Numbered from the stretch's first letter, positions 1 through 10,827 are shown. The stretch: DNA of 64,000 nucleotides from JAKANT01 sp035502095 (GCA_035502095.1 DATJUX010000040.1:124001-188000); one strand, 5' to 3'. Notes: generated by a model not told the origin, from the sequence alone. Numbers and translations are program-made.

Positions 1-824
1 CCGGCGACGAGCACGGCGTCGGCGGCTTCGAGACAATCGTGCGACCGCCCCTGCGTCACGAGCGCACGCGCGCGATCGATTCCGGCCCACGCCAGCATCG
101 CGTCGAGCATCGTCTTGAGCTCTTCGCTTGCCGCGGGCACGACGAACTGCATCCGCGGGTTACGCTGCTGCAGCCAGCGCATGGTGTCGCAAAAGGGCGG
201 GCCGAGCGCGCTCACTTCCGCCTTGCGACTGCCCGGCAACATGGCGACCGTCGGCGCAGCTGCGTCGATGCCCAGCCTGAAGCGCGCGGCAGGCGCATCG
301 GCGCGCTGGGGCAATGTGCCGGCGAGAGGATGCCCGACATACGTCGTGCGCACCCCCGCATCGGCAAACAGTTTTTCCTCGAACGGCAGTACCGGCAGCA
401 GATGTTCGACCGCGCGCGCCACCTGCGCGATGCGCTCGGGACGCCACGCCCAGACGGCCGGCGCGACATACTGGATCGTCCGCACGCCCGCCGCGCGCAG
501 CTTCTCCTGCACGCCGAGGTTGAAGTCGGGTGCGTCGACGCCGACGTACACGCGCGCCCGCCACTCGCGCACGCGTGCCGTCAATTCGCGCCGTATGCGC
601 AGCAGCCGTGGCAGATGACGCAACACTTCCGCGTAACCGCGCACCGAGAGTTCGCGCACGTGCCACCACGCGTCGAAGCCGGCCGCGCGCATGTGATCGC
701 CGCCGATGCCGGCGCACTCGCATGCCCCAAGGCGCGCGTGCAATGCCGGCAGCACCAGGCCGGCGAGTATGTCGCCGGAGGCTTCGCCGGCTGCCATCGC
801 GATGCGCGCCGGGCCGGCGTTCAC
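1..824 (-). CDS. lpxB: Lipid-A-disaccharide synthase, 3' end outside window
   Basis: This glycosyltransferase joins UDP-2,3-diacylglucosamine to lipid X to make the lipid A disaccharide at the inner membrane. The frame is open from a GTG start at 824 to base 1, about 274 codons of an expected 380 or so, so roughly the C-terminal quarter is missing. Visible family motifs are GEASGD near residue 13, GIGGDHM near 36, VGVDAPDFN, APAVWAWRPERI and LPGSRKSEV. The GTG lies 7 bases after the lpxA stop, the classic lpxD-fabZ-lpxA-lpxB order. No ATG lies upstream in frame near the start; an in-frame ATG nine codons downstream is the alternative. Confidence 0.93.
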   Translation of the reverse strand, partial: MNAGPARIAMAAGEASGDILAGLVLPALHARLGACECAGIGGDHMRAAGFDAWWHVRELSVRGYAEVLRHLPRLLRIRRELTARVREWRARVYVGVDAPDFNLGVQEKLRAAGVRTIQYVAPAVWAWRPERIAQVARAVEHLLPVLPFEEKLFADAGVRTTYVGHPLAGTLPQRADAPAARFRLGIDAAAPTVAMLPGSRKAEVSALGPPFCDTMRWLQQRNPRMQFVVPAASEELKTMLDAMLAWAGIDRARALVTQGRSHDCLEAADAVLVA

Positions 825-831
825 GTCGGTA

Positions 832-1620
832 TCAGCGCACGATTCCGCGCTCGGACCGGCGCAGGAATTGCAGGAGGAGTTGCAGGTGTTGCGCATGCTC
901 GGGCAGTTCGGCCGCCTGGGCCTCGATGTGCCCGATCGCGTCCTCGAGGCTCAGGCCGTCCCGATACAGCGTCTTGTATGCGCGCCGCAACGCAGTGATG
1001 GCTTCGGCCGAGAACCCGCGTCGCCGCAACCCTTCGACGTTCATGCCGCGGGCCGACGGCGGGTTGCCGTTGGTCATCACGTACGGCGGCAGGTCCTGCG
1101 TCAGCATCGTGCCGCCGCCGGTCATCGCGTGGGGGCCGATCTTGACGAACTGGTGCACGCCGGTCATGCCGCCGAGGATCGCCCAGTCGCCGACGATGAC
1201 GTGGCCGGCAAGCTGCGCGCTGTTGGCGAGGATGGTGTTGTCGCCGACGACGCAATCGTGCGCGATGTGCACGTAGGCCATGATCCAGTTGTTCGAACCG
1301 ACCCGGGTCACCCCCGCGTCCTGCACCGTGCCGGTGTTGAACGTGCAGTATTCGCGGATCATGTTGCCGTCGCCGATCTCGAGCCGGGTCGGCTCGCCGG
1401 CGTATTTCTTGTCCTGCGGCGGACCGCCGATCGAGGTGAAGGAGTAAACGCGGTTGTTGCGTCCGACGCTCGTGTGTCCTTCCAGCACCGTGTGCGGGCC
1501 GATCCAGGTGCCGGCTCCGATGCTGACGTGGGCTCCGATGATCGAGTACGCGCCCACCTCGACGTCGGCTGCGAGCTGCGCGCCCGCCTCGACCAGGGCC
1601 GTCGGGTGCACTCGCGCCAT
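832..1620 (-). CDS. lpxA: UDP-N-acetylglucosamine O-acyltransferase
   Basis: First step of lipid A synthesis: transfer of a 3-hydroxyacyl chain from acyl-ACP to the 3-OH of UDP-GlcNAc in the cytoplasm. The 262-residue protein equals the E. coli length and is built of left-handed beta-helix hexapeptide repeats (for example [18 protein letters not shown]). The catalytic His is in [13 protein letters not shown]. The ATG at 1620 shares one base with the fabZ stop (TGATG), so the two genes are translationally coupled. An in-frame start 12 codons upstream would overlap fabZ and lacks support. Confidence 0.96.
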   Translation of the reverse strand: MARVHPTALVEAGAQLAADVEVGAYSIIGAHVSIGAGTWIGPHTVLEGHTSVGRNNRVYSFTSIGGPPQDKKYAGEPTRLEIGDGNMIREYCTFNTGTVQDAGVTRVGSNNWIMAYVHIAHDCVVGDNTILANSAQLAGHVIVGDWAILGGMTGVHQFVKIGPHAMTGGGTMLTQDLPPYVMTNGNPPSARGMNVEGLRRRGFSAEAITALRRAYKTLYRDGLSLEDAIGHIEAQAAELPEHAQHLQLLLQFLRRSERGIVR

Positions 1621-2072
1621 CACGGCACCTTGCGGTCGATGGTGCGGTAGGCGCACATCAGTTCGGCCTCCGCGACGACGTTGCCCTCGACCGAAGCCCG
1701 TACGTCGTACTTGCCGACGCCGCGCAGATTGCGCGTGAGTTCGGCCTCGAGCCGCAGCTGGTCGCCCGGCATCACCGGGCGCTTGAAGCGTGCGCGGTCG
1801 ATGCCGGCGAAGTAGGAAAGCGAGTTCTCGTCCGGCAGCTTCTCGATCGATATGAATGTCAGGATTGCCGCCGTCTGCGCGAGTGCCTCGATGATCAGCA
1901 CGCCGGGCATCACCGGGTAGTGCGGGAAGTGACCGACGAAGAATTGCTCGTTCATCGAGACGTTCTTCAGCGCGACGATGCGCTTGCCCTTCTCCACCTC
2001 GAGGACGCGGTCGACCAGCAGGAACGGATACCGGTGCGGCAGGTAGCGCAGGATCTCTTGCGCGTCGATCAT
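1620..2072 (-). CDS. fabZ: 3-hydroxyacyl-ACP dehydratase FabZ
   Basis: Dehydrates 3-hydroxyacyl-ACP to trans-2-enoyl-ACP in fatty acid elongation, drawing on the same 3-hydroxyacyl-ACP pool that LpxA and LpxD use. The protein is 150 residues, the usual size. The hot-dog fold active site is visible in [20 protein letters not shown], holding the catalytic His and Glu; the N-terminal [13 protein letters not shown] is typical. Its ATG overlaps the lpxD stop by 4 bases (ATGA) and its stop overlaps lpxA by one base. Confidence 0.96.
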   Translation of the reverse strand: MIDAQEILRYLPHRYPFLLVDRVLEVEKGKRIVALKNVSMNEQFFVGHFPHYPVMPGVLIIEALAQTAAILTFISIEKLPDENSLSYFAGIDRARFKRPVMPGDQLRLEAELTRNLRGVGKYDVRASVEGNVVAEAELMCAYRTIDRKVP

Positions 2073-3157
2073 TTTGAGGAGTCCTCGATGTCGGTTGCGG
2101 ACCCGGGCCGGCGCTCCAGCACGCGGATGCGCTCGCGCAATTCGCGCAGGTGCCGGACTACCGCTGCATTGCGTTCCCAGTCGCGGTTGGCCATGAACGG
2201 GAACGGGCCCGAATAGAACCCCGGCTCGTTGATCGACCGCGAGATCAACGTGCCCCCGGATACGACAACCCCGTCGCACAACGTGATATGGCCATGGATC
2301 ATCGAGGCGCCGCCAAGCTGGCAGTAACGCCCGATGATGGCGCTGCCGGCGATGCCGGTGCAACCCGCGATGACCGTATGAGCGCCGATGCGGCAGTTGT
2401 GGCCGATCTGCACCTGGTTGTCGATCTTGACGTCGTCTTCGATCACGGTGTCGCCCATCGTGCCACGGTCGATGGTCGTGTTGGCACCGATCTCGACGTC
2501 GTCGCCGATCACGACGCGGCCAGTCTGCGGGATCTTGATCCAGCTGCCCGCAAAGGGCGCGAACCCGAATCCGTCCGCGCCGATCACCGCACCGCTGTGC
2601 ACGATGCCACGCGCTCCGACGCTGCATTCGTGCAGCACCTTTACACCGGGGTGCAGACGAGTGCCCGCGCCGATCTGCGCTCCGTGCCCCACGTACGAGC
2701 CCGCCTCGATCGAGCAACCGGCCCCGACCTGGGCGCCCGCCTCGACAACTGCCCAGGGCCCGATCCACGCTTGCGCGCCGACCTGCGCCGCGGGATCGAC
2801 GTACGCCGTCGAATCGATGCCCGCCCTGCGCTGCGCCGGCCGCTCCAGCACCTGCGCGGCGAAGGCGAACCATGCATAAGGCTGTTCGCAAACGACGACG
2901 GACGCCGACGGGCGCAGGGCCGCGTGGTCGGCCGCGGTCAGCACGACGGCGCCGGCGCGGGTCGTCGCGACGGCGCCGCGATAGCGGAGGTTGGCAAGGA
3001 AACTCAGTTCTGCAGGCCCGGCAGTCTCGAGTGGCGCGACGCCCTGGATCGCCCGTTCGCGCTCGCCCTCTACTGTTGCAGCCAGGCGACCGGCGCTTCG
3101 TTGCTCGACGGCCGCAACGAGTTCGGCCAGCGTCATCCTCGGCCGGCTCGTGGCCAT
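2069..3157 (-). CDS. lpxD: UDP-3-O-(3-hydroxyacyl)glucosamine N-acyltransferase
   Basis: Third lipid A step, N-acylation of UDP-3-O-acylglucosamine from 3-hydroxyacyl-ACP. The 362-residue protein has an N-terminal uridine-binding domain ([10 protein letters not shown], then [18 protein letters not shown]), a long left-handed beta-helix of hexapeptide repeats, and a C-terminal helical tail ([15 protein letters not shown]). The catalytic His sits in [16 protein letters not shown]. It starts at an ATG four bases after the skp stop and ends in a 4-base overlap with fabZ. Confidence 0.96.
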   Translation of the reverse strand: MATSRPRMTLAELVAAVEQRSAGRLAATVEGERERAIQGVAPLETAGPAELSFLANLRYRGAVATTRAGAVVLTAADHAALRPSASVVVCEQPYAWFAFAAQVLERPAQRRAGIDSTAYVDPAAQVGAQAWIGPWAVVEAGAQVGAGCSIEAGSYVGHGAQIGAGTRLHPGVKVLHECSVGARGIVHSGAVIGADGFGFAPFAGSWIKIPQTGRVVIGDDVEIGANTTIDRGTMGDTVIEDDVKIDNQVQIGHNCRIGAHTVIAGCTGIAGSAIIGRYCQLGGASMIHGHITLCDGVVVSGGTLISRSINEPGFYSGPFPFMANRDWERNAAVVRHLRELRERIRVLERRPGSATDIEDSSK

Positions 3158-3161
3158 GCAC

Positions 3162-3671
3162 TCATTTGCCGTTGTTCAGCGCCTTCAGCACCTTGTCGGT
3201 GATGTCGACGCGCGGGCTCCAGTGCACGGCATCCTGGACGATCAGGTCGTAGTTCTCCTTGACGGCGATTTCCTTGACGATCTTCTGCGCGCGCTCGACG
3301 AGGACCTGCAGCTCCTCGTTGCGCCGCTGATTGAGGTCTTCCCGGAACTCGCGTTGCCGCTTCTGGAACTCCCGATCCATCTCGCTCAGTTCACGCTGGC
3401 GCTTGGCGCGGTCGCCCTCGCTCAGCACGGGGCCGTCCTTTTCGAGCTTGTCCGCCGCGGCCTTCAATTTGGCGCCCATGTCCTGCAGATCCTGGTCGCG
3501 CTTCTTGAACTCCTGCTCGAGCTTCTGTGTCGCGGCACGTGCAGGCGCCGAATCGCGCAGGATGCGCTGGCTGTCGACGAAGCCGATCTTCAGCTCCTGC
3601 GCCGATGCCACACCGGTCGCGAGTCCTGCCACGAGCGCGCCCAGCGAGACGAAGCGCAGAAACCCTTTCAT
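3162..3671 (-). CDS. skp: Periplasmic OMP chaperone Skp/OmpH
   Basis: Periplasmic holdase that delivers unfolded outer-membrane proteins toward the BAM complex. The 169-residue protein starts with a signal peptide (hydrophobic stretch [18 protein letters not shown], likely cleaved before QELKIG). The mature part has the family opening [11 protein letters not shown] and a long charged coiled coil (residues about 45-125), the tentacles of the Skp trimer. A GGAG ribosome site precedes the ATG. It lies directly downstream of bamA, its functional partner. Confidence 0.95.
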   Translation of the reverse strand: MKGFLRFVSLGALVAGLATGVASAQELKIGFVDSQRILRDSAPARAATQKLEQEFKKRDQDLQDMGAKLKAAADKLEKDGPVLSEGDRAKRQRELSEMDREFQKRQREFREDLNQRRNEELQVLVERAQKIVKEIAVKENYDLIVQDAVHWSPRVDITDKVLKALNNGK

Positions 3672-3736
3672 CGATACTCCTGCTTACGAGGCGCGGTATT
3701 CTGCCATAGCGGGTCGCGTGCGACGCGTGTCGGACA

Positions 3737-6028
3737 CTAGAACCCCGTGCCGATCTGAAACTGGAAGCGTTGCAGGCGGTCGCCCGCTTCCTTGCGGAAC
3801 GGAATCGCATAGCTCAGCTTGAGCGGGCCGATCGGCGAGACCCAGGCAATGCCGAAGCCCCACGATGCGCGCAGGTCTCTCAGGTTGACCGTCTCGTCGG
3901 CAGCCCAGACCTGGCCGGCATCGATGAAGCCAACCCCGCGCAAGGTGCGATCCGCTCCAGGCAACGGGGCAAGCAACTCGAACGAGCCGTTCAGGCGCCG
4001 CGTACCGCCGGTCGGATTGCCGAGGCTGTCGCGCGGACCGAGCGAGCCGGCGTCGAAGCCGCGCACGCTGCCGATGCCGCCCGCGTAGAAGTTCTTGAAG
4101 ACCGGATAAGGCTTGCCCGAGTAGCCACCGCCGAGGCCCAGTTCGGCGTTGCTCGCGAAGGTGACCTTGTTGGTGACGGGAACGAAATTCTGCAACTGGT
4201 AGGTCGCCCGGTAGTACCGGAGATCGAGCACCGGCAGCGACACTTCGAGGAAGGCGCGCTGGTAGCGCCCGCGATTGGGCACCAGAAGGTTGTCGCGGCT
4301 GTCGCGCGACCACCCTGCCGTCCAGATGACCGCGCCTGTGTTGTCGCCGAAATCGTTGACGTACTTGAAGTACGCGGGCGGACTGCTGTCGGTGAGCCCG
4401 ATCTCCGTGCCTTCGTAACCGAGGCCGAAGAACACCGTGTCGAATTCCGTGAACGGAACACCGAACCGCATCGCCGCGCCCCGCTGCGTGAAGTCCACCG
4501 TGCCCAGGCCGAGGGCCGCGAGGTCCGAGCGCCGCTCGTAGAGTTCGGTGGTGCGGCTGATGCCGTCGATCGTGATGTACGGATCGGTGTGGCTGAGCGA
4601 GAGGTTCTTGTTGGCCCGGCTCGTATTGAGCTCGATCGCGAGTGCCTGCCCGGAGCCGAACACGTTCTGCTGCGAATACGAGCCGTTCAGCACCAGGTGG
4701 TCGGTGCTCGAATATCCGATGCCCGCCTGCACGCTGCCGGTCGGCCGCTCCTTGATGGTGAAGTTCACGTCGACCTGGTCGAGCGAGCCCGGAACTGCCG
4801 GCGTCTCCACCTCGACTTTCTCGAAGTAGCCCAGGCGGTCGATGCGATCGCGCGACAGTCGCACCTTCTCCGAGTCGAACCACGCCGATTCCAATTGGCG
4901 CACCTCGCGCCGGATGATGTCGTCGCGGGTCGTGGTGTTGCCGGTGACGTTGACCCGCCGCACGTAGACACGCCGCCCCGGATCGACGACGATCGTGAAC
5001 CCCACTTCGTGCTTCTCGCGGTTCGGCTCGGGCACGGCGTTCGCGGTGGCGAAGGCGTAGCCCAGCATGCCGAGTCGATCGGTGATGCGCTTCGAGATCA
5101 GGTTCAGCCGCTCGGCGTCGTAGACGTCGCCCGGCTTCACGTCGACCAGCGCATGCAATTCCTCGTCGAGCCCGAGCATTTCGCCCGAGAGCCTGATGCC
5201 CGATACCGTGTACGGGTCCCCTTCGACCAGGTTGATAGTGATGAAGACGTCCGATTTGTTCGGGCTGATCGAGACCTGCGTCGATTCGACGCTGAAGTCG
5301 AGGTAGCCGCGATTCAGGTAGAACGAGCGCAGCTTCTCGAGGTCGGCAGTGAGCTTCTGGCGCGCGTACTGGTCGCGCTTCGTGTACCAGGTGAGCCAGC
5401 CCTCGGTCGTGAGTTCGATTTCGCCGCGCAGCGTCGAATCGGAGAACACCTTGTTGCCGGTGAAGCGGATCGCCCTGATGTGCGCCGCCTCGCCTTCGTC
5501 GACCGAGATCGTGATGTTGACCCGGTTGCGCTCGACCGGCGTGACCGTGGAGGTGATCTGCGCCGAGTAGAGGCCGCGTGCGAGGTACTGCCGCTTCAGC
5601 TCCTGTTCGGCCCGCTCGAGGAGCGAACGATCGAAAACGCGTGCCTCGCCGAGGCCGACGTCGCGCAGGGACTTCTTCACCGTGTCCTTGTCGAACTCCT
5701 TTACGCCCAGCAGGTCGACCTGGGCGATCGACGGGCGCTCCTCGACGATGACCACCAGAACATCGCCGTCGGCTTCCAGGCGCACGTCCTTGAAGAGGCC
5801 GGTGGCGAACAATGCCCGGATCGCGGCGACACCCTTCTCGGGATCGAACTTGTCGCCGACGCGCAGCGGCAGGTAGGAGAAGATCGTTCCCGCCTCGGTA
5901 CGCTGCGCGCCTTCGACGCGGATGTCCTTGACGATGAACTCCTGCGCCAAGGCCGGACCGGTCGCGGCGGCCAACACCGCAGCGACGAGGCAACGCAAGC
6001 GCGCGCCGGGGCGCGCGCAAGACTTCAC
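3737..6028 (-). CDS. bamA: Outer membrane protein assembly factor BamA
   Basis: Core of the BAM complex that inserts beta-barrel proteins into the outer membrane. After a signal peptide (about 28 residues ending ATGPALA before QEFIV) come five POTRA domains (to about residue 430) and a C-terminal 16-strand barrel that ends in Phe (FQIGTGF), the usual outer-membrane signal. Loop 6 carries the conserved VRGF motif (GSVRGFDAG). There is no ATG: I prefer GTG at 6028 because it gives a normal signal peptide beginning MKSCARPGARLR. A TTG at 6058 adds ten residues and is the alternative; neither has a strong Shine-Dalgarno. Downstream of rseP, upstream of skp. Confidence 0.95.
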   Translation of the reverse strand: MKSCARPGARLRCLVAAVLAAATGPALAQEFIVKDIRVEGAQRTEAGTIFSYLPLRVGDKFDPEKGVAAIRALFATGLFKDVRLEADGDVLVVIVEERPSIAQVDLLGVKEFDKDTVKKSLRDVGLGEARVFDRSLLERAEQELKRQYLARGLYSAQITSTVTPVERNRVNITISVDEGEAAHIRAIRFTGNKVFSDSTLRGEIELTTEGWLTWYTKRDQYARQKLTADLEKLRSFYLNRGYLDFSVESTQVSISPNKSDVFITINLVEGDPYTVSGIRLSGEMLGLDEELHALVDVKPGDVYDAERLNLISKRITDRLGMLGYAFATANAVPEPNREKHEVGFTIVVDPGRRVYVRRVNVTGNTTTRDDIIRREVRQLESAWFDSEKVRLSRDRIDRLGYFEKVEVETPAVPGSLDQVDVNFTIKERPTGSVQAGIGYSSTDHLVLNGSYSQQNVFGSGQALAIELNTSRANKNLSLSHTDPYITIDGISRTTELYERRSDLAALGLGTVDFTQRGAAMRFGVPFTEFDTVFFGLGYEGTEIGLTDSSPPAYFKYVNDFGDNTGAVIWTAGWSRDSRDNLLVPNRGRYQRAFLEVSLPVLDLRYYRATYQLQNFVPVTNKVTFASNAELGLGGGYSGKPYPVFKNFYAGGIGSVRGFDAGSLGPRDSLGNPTGGTRRLNGSFELLAPLPGADRTLRGVGFIDAGQVWAADETVNLRDLRASWGFGIAWVSPIGPLKLSYAIPFRKEAGDRLQRFQFQIGTGF

Positions 6029-6091
6029 CGGCAAGGGGACGAGCGGATAGGCGGGCAACGGGAGTTCAGGCGAGCCGACGAGCCGACGGGA

Positions 6092-7444
6092 CTAGAAAAA
6101 AACGCGAAGTATGTCATTGCGCGTCACGAGTACCGTCAGCAGCACCAGCAACAGAAGGCCTACGCGTTGCCCCCAGGAGACGAACCAATCGGAGAGCGGA
6201 CGGCCCCTCATCTTCTCGATCGCGAGGTAGAGCAGGTGGCCGCCGTCGAGCACGGGAATCGGAAGCAGGTTGAGCACGCCGAGACCGATGGAGAGGACGG
6301 CGAGCAGCTCGGAGAACTGCGCCGGGCCGAGCAGCGCCGCCTGCCCGGCGTACGTGGCGATGGCGATCGGCCCCGACAGATTCTTGATCGAGGCCTCCAG
6401 CGTGAGCATCTTCCACATCATGCGCAGCGTGAAGACAATGGCGTCCCAGGTCTTGCCGAACGCCACGCCGATGCCTTCGATCGGGCCGTACGTCACCTTG
6501 ACCATCGGCGGACGTTCGCCGATCTCGGCGCCGATCCGCCCGATCTCGTTGCCGGCATCGTCGCGCACGCGTGCCGGAACGATGGTGAAATTCATCCGCT
6601 CGCCGTCACGCTCGACCACGAACCCGAGCGGCCTCTCCGGCGCCTTGCGCACAATCTCGATCAGGTCATGCGGCGAGCGCATCGCTTGGTGATCGATCTC
6701 GACCACCAGGTCGCCGGTGCGGAGTCCGGCGACTTCCGCGACCCCGCCTTCCGAGAGGCGTCCGATGCGCGGCTGACTGCTGGCCGGCCGGAAACCGATG
6801 CGCGGCAGCGGGTTCGCATCCAGGTCACCGACGGAAAAATCGCGCAGGTCGAGCGACAGCGTGCGCGCAACCCCCTCGGGCCGTTCGATAAGGACCTCGA
6901 CGCGGGCCTTGTCCACGGCGCGCTGCAGGAACAGCCAGCTCATCTCGTTCCAGGAACGAACCTGATGGCCGTCGATGGCGACCACGATGTCGCCGGCCTG
7001 GAATCCGGCCCGTTCGGCCGGGGTCTGCGCGACCGGGTCACCGACGATCGCACGCGGCTCCATGACTCCGACAACGCCGAGGCCCCAAAACACCGCCACG
7101 GCGAGCAGAAGGTTCGCGAGCGGTCCCGCGATCACGATCGCAACCCGCTTGTATACCGGCTGGCGGTTGAACGCCCGCGGCAACTCGGCCGGATCGATCG
7201 GCGAACCGTCGTGGTCGCGCTCGTCGAGCATGCGCACGTAGCCGCCGAGCGGGACCGCGGCAATCACCCACTCGGTGCCATCGGTGCCGACGCGACGCCA
7301 AAGCGCGCGGCCGAATCCGATCGAGAAGCGCAACACCCGGACGCCGCAACGCCGCGCGACCCAGAAGTGACCGAACTCGTGCACCGGCACCAGGATGCCG
7401 AGCACGACGATCAGCGCGATGAAGTTGATGACGAATGCGACCAT
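6092..7444 (-). CDS. rseP: Site-2 intramembrane zinc protease RseP
   Basis: Inner-membrane metalloprotease that cleaves anti-sigma factor RseA during the envelope stress response. The zinc motif HEFGH is at residues 22-26 in the first membrane segment, and the third zinc ligand is in NLLPIPVLDGGHLLY near the C terminus. Between them are two PDZ domains (about residues 115-190 and 205-290). At 450 residues it matches the E. coli protein. It sits between dxr and bamA, so a sensor of outer-membrane assembly stress is encoded next to the assembly machine. Confidence 0.95.
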   Translation of the reverse strand: MVAFVINFIALIVVLGILVPVHEFGHFWVARRCGVRVLRFSIGFGRALWRRVGTDGTEWVIAAVPLGGYVRMLDERDHDGSPIDPAELPRAFNRQPVYKRVAIVIAGPLANLLLAVAVFWGLGVVGVMEPRAIVGDPVAQTPAERAGFQAGDIVVAIDGHQVRSWNEMSWLFLQRAVDKARVEVLIERPEGVARTLSLDLRDFSVGDLDANPLPRIGFRPASSQPRIGRLSEGGVAEVAGLRTGDLVVEIDHQAMRSPHDLIEIVRKAPERPLGFVVERDGERMNFTIVPARVRDDAGNEIGRIGAEIGERPPMVKVTYGPIEGIGVAFGKTWDAIVFTLRMMWKMLTLEASIKNLSGPIAIATYAGQAALLGPAQFSELLAVLSIGLGVLNLLPIPVLDGGHLLYLAIEKMRGRPLSDWFVSWGQRVGLLLLVLLTVLVTRNDILRVFF

Positions 7445-7453
7445 GGCTCGATG

Positions 7454-8620
7454 TTACGCGGACTCCACCACCAGCGCGCTCGCCCGGCGCCGCGCCGATG
7501 TGTCTTCTTGCAACACGTCGTCGATCGAACGCGGCGCATGTAGCGGCGCCTGCTCGAGCGCGGACTCGATCACCCGGGCGATACCGAGAAACGACAGGCG
7601 CCGCGCGAGGAACGCCTCCACCGCGACCTCGTTGGCCGCGTTGAGCCAGATGCAAGCGGCCGGCCCGGCGCGCAGCGCGTCATACGCCAGCCGCAGGCAC
7701 GGAAACCGCGCCCGGTTCGGCGCCTCGAAGGTCAACGCACCGAGGGCGAGGAAATCGAGCGAGTCGCTGCCGCTCGCCACCCGCTCGGGAAAGCCGAGCG
7801 CATAGGCGAGCGGCGTGCGCATGTCGGGCGTGCCGAGCTGTGCCAGCACCGATCCGTCGATAAATTCCACCATCGAATGCACTACGCTTTGCGGGTGAAC
7901 CACGACGTCGATGATCGATGGCGCGAATCCGAACAGCCAGTTCGCTTCGATGACCTCGAGTCCCTTGTTCATCAGCGTCGCCGAGTCGACCGAGATCTTG
8001 CGCCCCATCACCCAGTTGGGATGCGCGCACGCCTGCTCCGGCGTGACGCCGGTGAGGTCCACGCGGGTCCGGAACGGCCCGCCGGACGCGGTGAGGATCA
8101 ACCGTCGTACGCCGCCGCGCGTGCCGACTGCGCCTGCCAGGCACTGATGGATGGCGCTGTGCTCGCTGTCGAGCGGCAGAAGTTGCGCCGCGCCGGCGCG
8201 TACCGCTTCCATCAGCAAGCCGCCCGCGCAGACGATGGCCTCCTTGTTGGCAAGCAGGATGCGTCGGCCCGCACGCGCAGCGGCAAGCGTCGGAACCAGT
8301 CCTGCGGCGCCCACGATGGCGGCGATGACCGTGTCCGCGCCGTCAGCGGTCGCGGCCGCCGCAAGCGCCGCAGCGCCGCCAAGGCCCTGCGTCGGCACGC
8401 CCGCGACGGCAAGGCCGTCGCGCAGCGCCTTCCCGTGTGCCGGATCGGCGATGACGGCAAGGTCGGGGCGAAAACGCGTGCAAAGGGCCAAGAGGGCGGC
8501 GACGTTCGATTGCGCCGTCAGCGCCACGACGCGAAAACGATCCGGATGGCGCTCGATGACATCGAGCGCGCTCTTTCCTATCGACCCGGTCGCACCCAGG
8601 ATCGCGACGCCGTGTTTCAC
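7454..8620 (-). CDS. dxr: 1-deoxy-D-xylulose-5-phosphate reductoisomerase
   Basis: Second enzyme of the MEP pathway: NADPH-dependent conversion of DXP to MEP, feeding undecaprenyl phosphate and quinones. The 388-residue product has the NADPH motif GATGSIG at residues 8-14, the metal/substrate region [19 protein letters not shown], and the flexible loop [11 protein letters not shown]. It starts at GTG 8620, whose TGA overlap with cdsA (GTGA) shows tight coupling. A longer reading would run through cdsA and is not credible. Confidence 0.96.
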   Translation of the reverse strand: MKHGVAILGATGSIGKSALDVIERHPDRFRVVALTAQSNVAALLALCTRFRPDLAVIADPAHGKALRDGLAVAGVPTQGLGGAAALAAAATADGADTVIAAIVGAAGLVPTLAAARAGRRILLANKEAIVCAGGLLMEAVRAGAAQLLPLDSEHSAIHQCLAGAVGTRGGVRRLILTASGGPFRTRVDLTGVTPEQACAHPNWVMGRKISVDSATLMNKGLEVIEANWLFGFAPSIIDVVVHPQSVVHSMVEFIDGSVLAQLGTPDMRTPLAYALGFPERVASGSDSLDFLALGALTFEAPNRARFPCLRLAYDALRAGPAACIWLNAANEVAVEAFLARRLSFLGIARVIESALEQAPLHAPRSIDDVLQEDTSARRRASALVVESA

Positions 8621-9444
8621 AGGAAGCCCTCGATCAACGCGGCGAGTGGCAGGACCGGCAGCAGCGCGTCGATGCGATCGAGCACGCCGCCGTGGCCGGG
8701 CAGCAGTCCGCTGCTGTCTTTCACGCCGGCGTGGCGTTTGAGCAGGCTCTCGAACAGGTCGCCGACGATCGACACGACCACCAGAAGCGCGAGCACTACC
8801 AGCGCCAGCGCCGGAGCCCGTGCGAACAGCGCGTTCGAGAAGATATGGCCGCCCGGCCAGCCGAGCCACACGCCGCAGCCCGCAAGCAGCACCGCGACGA
8901 CGGCTCCGACGGCTCCGGCCCAGGTTTTTCCCGGGCTGATATGCGGCGCAAGTTTGCGCCTTCCGAAGGCGCGACCGGCGAAATAGGCGGCGATGTCGGC
9001 GATCCACACCACTGCCAGAGCAGAGAACAGGAACAGCGCCCCGTGGCGATACAGCGACAGCAGCGAAAACCACGCCCCGGCGAGGAGGATTACTGCCAGC
9101 ACCGCGATCGCGCCGTTGTTCAGCGAGAGCCGGTTCCTGTTTTCGGCGTAGACAAGCCAGCAAGCCACGAGCGCCCAGGCGAAGCAGGTGAGCCCTGCGA
9201 CCGCAAGCAGCGTCGAGTCGGCCAGGCTCATGCGCAGCCATTGGAGCGTGATCAACACGGCGGCTGCCGCAATCCCGCCGCCGATGGCGGCACGGTTCGA
9301 CCAGGCGGCAAAGCGCAGCCACTCGAACGTCGCGGCGCCGAAGGCCACGGCCACGAATGTGGCGAACGCAAGCGGCCCGAGAGCCAGCGCACCGACCAGG
9401 ACAAGCAACAGGAAGACCGCGGTGATGATGCGTGTCCTGAGCAT
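8617..9444 (-). CDS. cdsA: Phosphatidate cytidylyltransferase
   Basis: Makes CDP-diacylglycerol from phosphatidic acid and CTP at the inner membrane, the branch point for all phospholipids (PgsA, encoded at 55.3 kb, uses the product). The 275-residue protein has about seven hydrophobic segments. The family signature is clear near the C terminus: [20 protein letters not shown] followed by GVLDR. Its stop overlaps the dxr GTG start; the ATG lies six bases after the uppS stop. Confidence 0.95.
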   Translation of the reverse strand: MLRTRIITAVFLLLVLVGALALGPLAFATFVAVAFGAATFEWLRFAAWSNRAAIGGGIAAAAVLITLQWLRMSLADSTLLAVAGLTCFAWALVACWLVYAENRNRLSLNNGAIAVLAVILLAGAWFSLLSLYRHGALFLFSALAVVWIADIAAYFAGRAFGRRKLAPHISPGKTWAGAVGAVVAVLLAGCGVWLGWPGGHIFSNALFARAPALALVVLALLVVVSIVGDLFESLLKRHAGVKDSSGLLPGHGGVLDRIDALLPVLPLAALIEGFL

Positions 9445-9450
9445 GGCGCG

Positions 9451-10218
9451 TCAGCCCGTTGCCGCCGCCACCTGGGCGCCAGTGCGTCCGAAGCGCCGCT
9501 CGCGGCCGTGATACCACGCGAGCGCGGCATCGAGCGCTTCGGTATCGAAATCCGGCCACAGCAGGTCGGTGAAGTAGAGCTCCGTATAGGCGAGCTGCCA
9601 CAGCAGGAAGTTGCTGATGCGCTGCTCGCCGCCGGTCCGGATCAGCAGATCGGGTTCCGGTGCAAAGGCGAGCGCTAGGTAGGGAGCGAGCACGTCCTCG
9701 GAGATCGCCTCGGGCGTGCGCGCGAGTTCCGGCCGCGCACGCAGCAACCGCTGCACCGCCTGCGCAATATCCCAGCGGCCACCATAGCTGGCGCAGATGG
9801 TGAGTTGCAGCCGGTCATTGGCGGCCGTCTGTTCCTCGGCCTGCCGAATCAGCGCGCGCAGGGAAGCGTCGAAGTCGTCGATGCGCCCCACCACGCGCAT
9901 GCGCACGCCGTTTTCGATCAGCTTGCCGACTTCCTTCTGCAGCGCGGTCACGAACAGGCGCATGAGCGTCGAAACCTCGTCCCGTGGCCGGCGCCAGTTC
10001 TCGGAGCTGAAAGCGAACAAGGTGAGGTAGCGAATGCCGCGCTTGCCGCAGCTTTCGATCGTGCTGCGCACCGCATCGACGCCGCGAGAGTGCCCGGCCA
10101 CGCGCGGCAGGTGGCGGCGGGTCGCCCAGCGCCCATTGCCGTCCATGATCACCGCAACGTGATGCGGTGCTTCGGGACCGGTTCGGCGAGTCACGTGCGA
10201 CACGACGGCGAGCGGCAT
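9451..10218 (-). CDS. uppS: Undecaprenyl diphosphate synthase (cis-prenyltransferase)
   Basis: Condenses isopentenyl diphosphate onto farnesyl diphosphate to give the C55 carrier lipid for peptidoglycan and O-antigen. The 255-residue protein shows the UPP synthase motifs [13 protein letters not shown] (catalytic Asp, about residues 20-32), [13 protein letters not shown], and [15 protein letters not shown] with AYTELYFTD near the C terminus. Placed between frr and cdsA as in other Proteobacteria, with six-base gaps. Confidence 0.96.
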   Translation of the reverse strand: MPLAVVSHVTRRTGPEAPHHVAVIMDGNGRWATRRHLPRVAGHSRGVDAVRSTIESCGKRGIRYLTLFAFSSENWRRPRDEVSTLMRLFVTALQKEVGKLIENGVRMRVVGRIDDFDASLRALIRQAEEQTAANDRLQLTICASYGGRWDIAQAVQRLLRARPELARTPEAISEDVLAPYLALAFAPEPDLLIRTGGEQRISNFLLWQLAYTELYFTDLLWPDFDTEALDAALAWYHGRERRFGRTGAQVAAATG

Positions 10219-10224
10219 CCTGCC

Positions 10225-10785
10225 TCAGACGGTCAGGATTTCCTTCTCCTTCTCCGCGACCAGCTTGTCGATCTCCGCCACGTAGCGGTCGGTGAGCTTC
10301 TGCACATCGTCCTGCGCGCGCCGCTCTTCGTCCTCGGCCACCTCCTTCTTCTTCAGCAGTTCCTTGAGGTGCGTGTTCGCGTCGCGCCTCAGGTTGCGCA
10401 CCGCCACGCGCGCGTTTTCGCCCTCGTGGCGCACGACCTTGGTGAGTTCCTTCCGGCGCTCCTCGGTCAGCGCGGGCATCGGCACCCGGATCACGTCGCC
10501 ATGCGAGGCCGGGTTCAGCCCGAGGTCGGAATCGCGGATCGCCTTCTCGACCACCTGCACCATCTTCTTCTCGAACGGCTGGACCGTGATCGTGCGCGCG
10601 TCACCCAGGCCGACCTGCCCGACCTGGTTGATCGGCACCATCGATCCGTAGTAGTCGACCAGGATGTGATCCAGCAGACCGGTGTGGGCGCGTCCGGTCC
10701 GGATCTTGGCCAGATCGTGCCTGAGCGCTTCCACCGACTTCTGCATCTTCTGCTCGGTGGTCTTGCGGATTTCGGCCATGTTCAT
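10225..10785 (-). CDS. frr: Ribosome recycling factor
   Basis: Splits post-termination ribosomes together with EF-G. The 186-residue protein has the expected helical-bundle sequence, including [10 protein letters not shown] near residue 26, the beta domain with [12 protein letters not shown], and the C-terminal helix ending EKEKEILTV. The first of two possible ATGs (MNMAEIR) is chosen because GGAG lies eight bases upstream. Follows pyrH by 42 bases. Confidence 0.96.
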   Translation of the reverse strand: MNMAEIRKTTEQKMQKSVEALRHDLAKIRTGRAHTGLLDHILVDYYGSMVPINQVGQVGLGDARTITVQPFEKKMVQVVEKAIRDSDLGLNPASHGDVIRVPMPALTEERRKELTKVVRHEGENARVAVRNLRRDANTHLKELLKKKEVAEDEERRAQDDVQKLTDRYVAEIDKLVAEKEKEILTV

Positions 10786-10827
10786 CGCTGCGGCTCCTCG
10801 GTTCGTCCCGGATCCGGCGGCGCGCGG

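Noticed and set aside
3770..7543. A 1257-codon open frame on the plus strand
   Set aside because: It lies antisense to bamA and rseP, is rich in Arg, His and Asp, and matches no family; such frames are common opposite high-GC genes.
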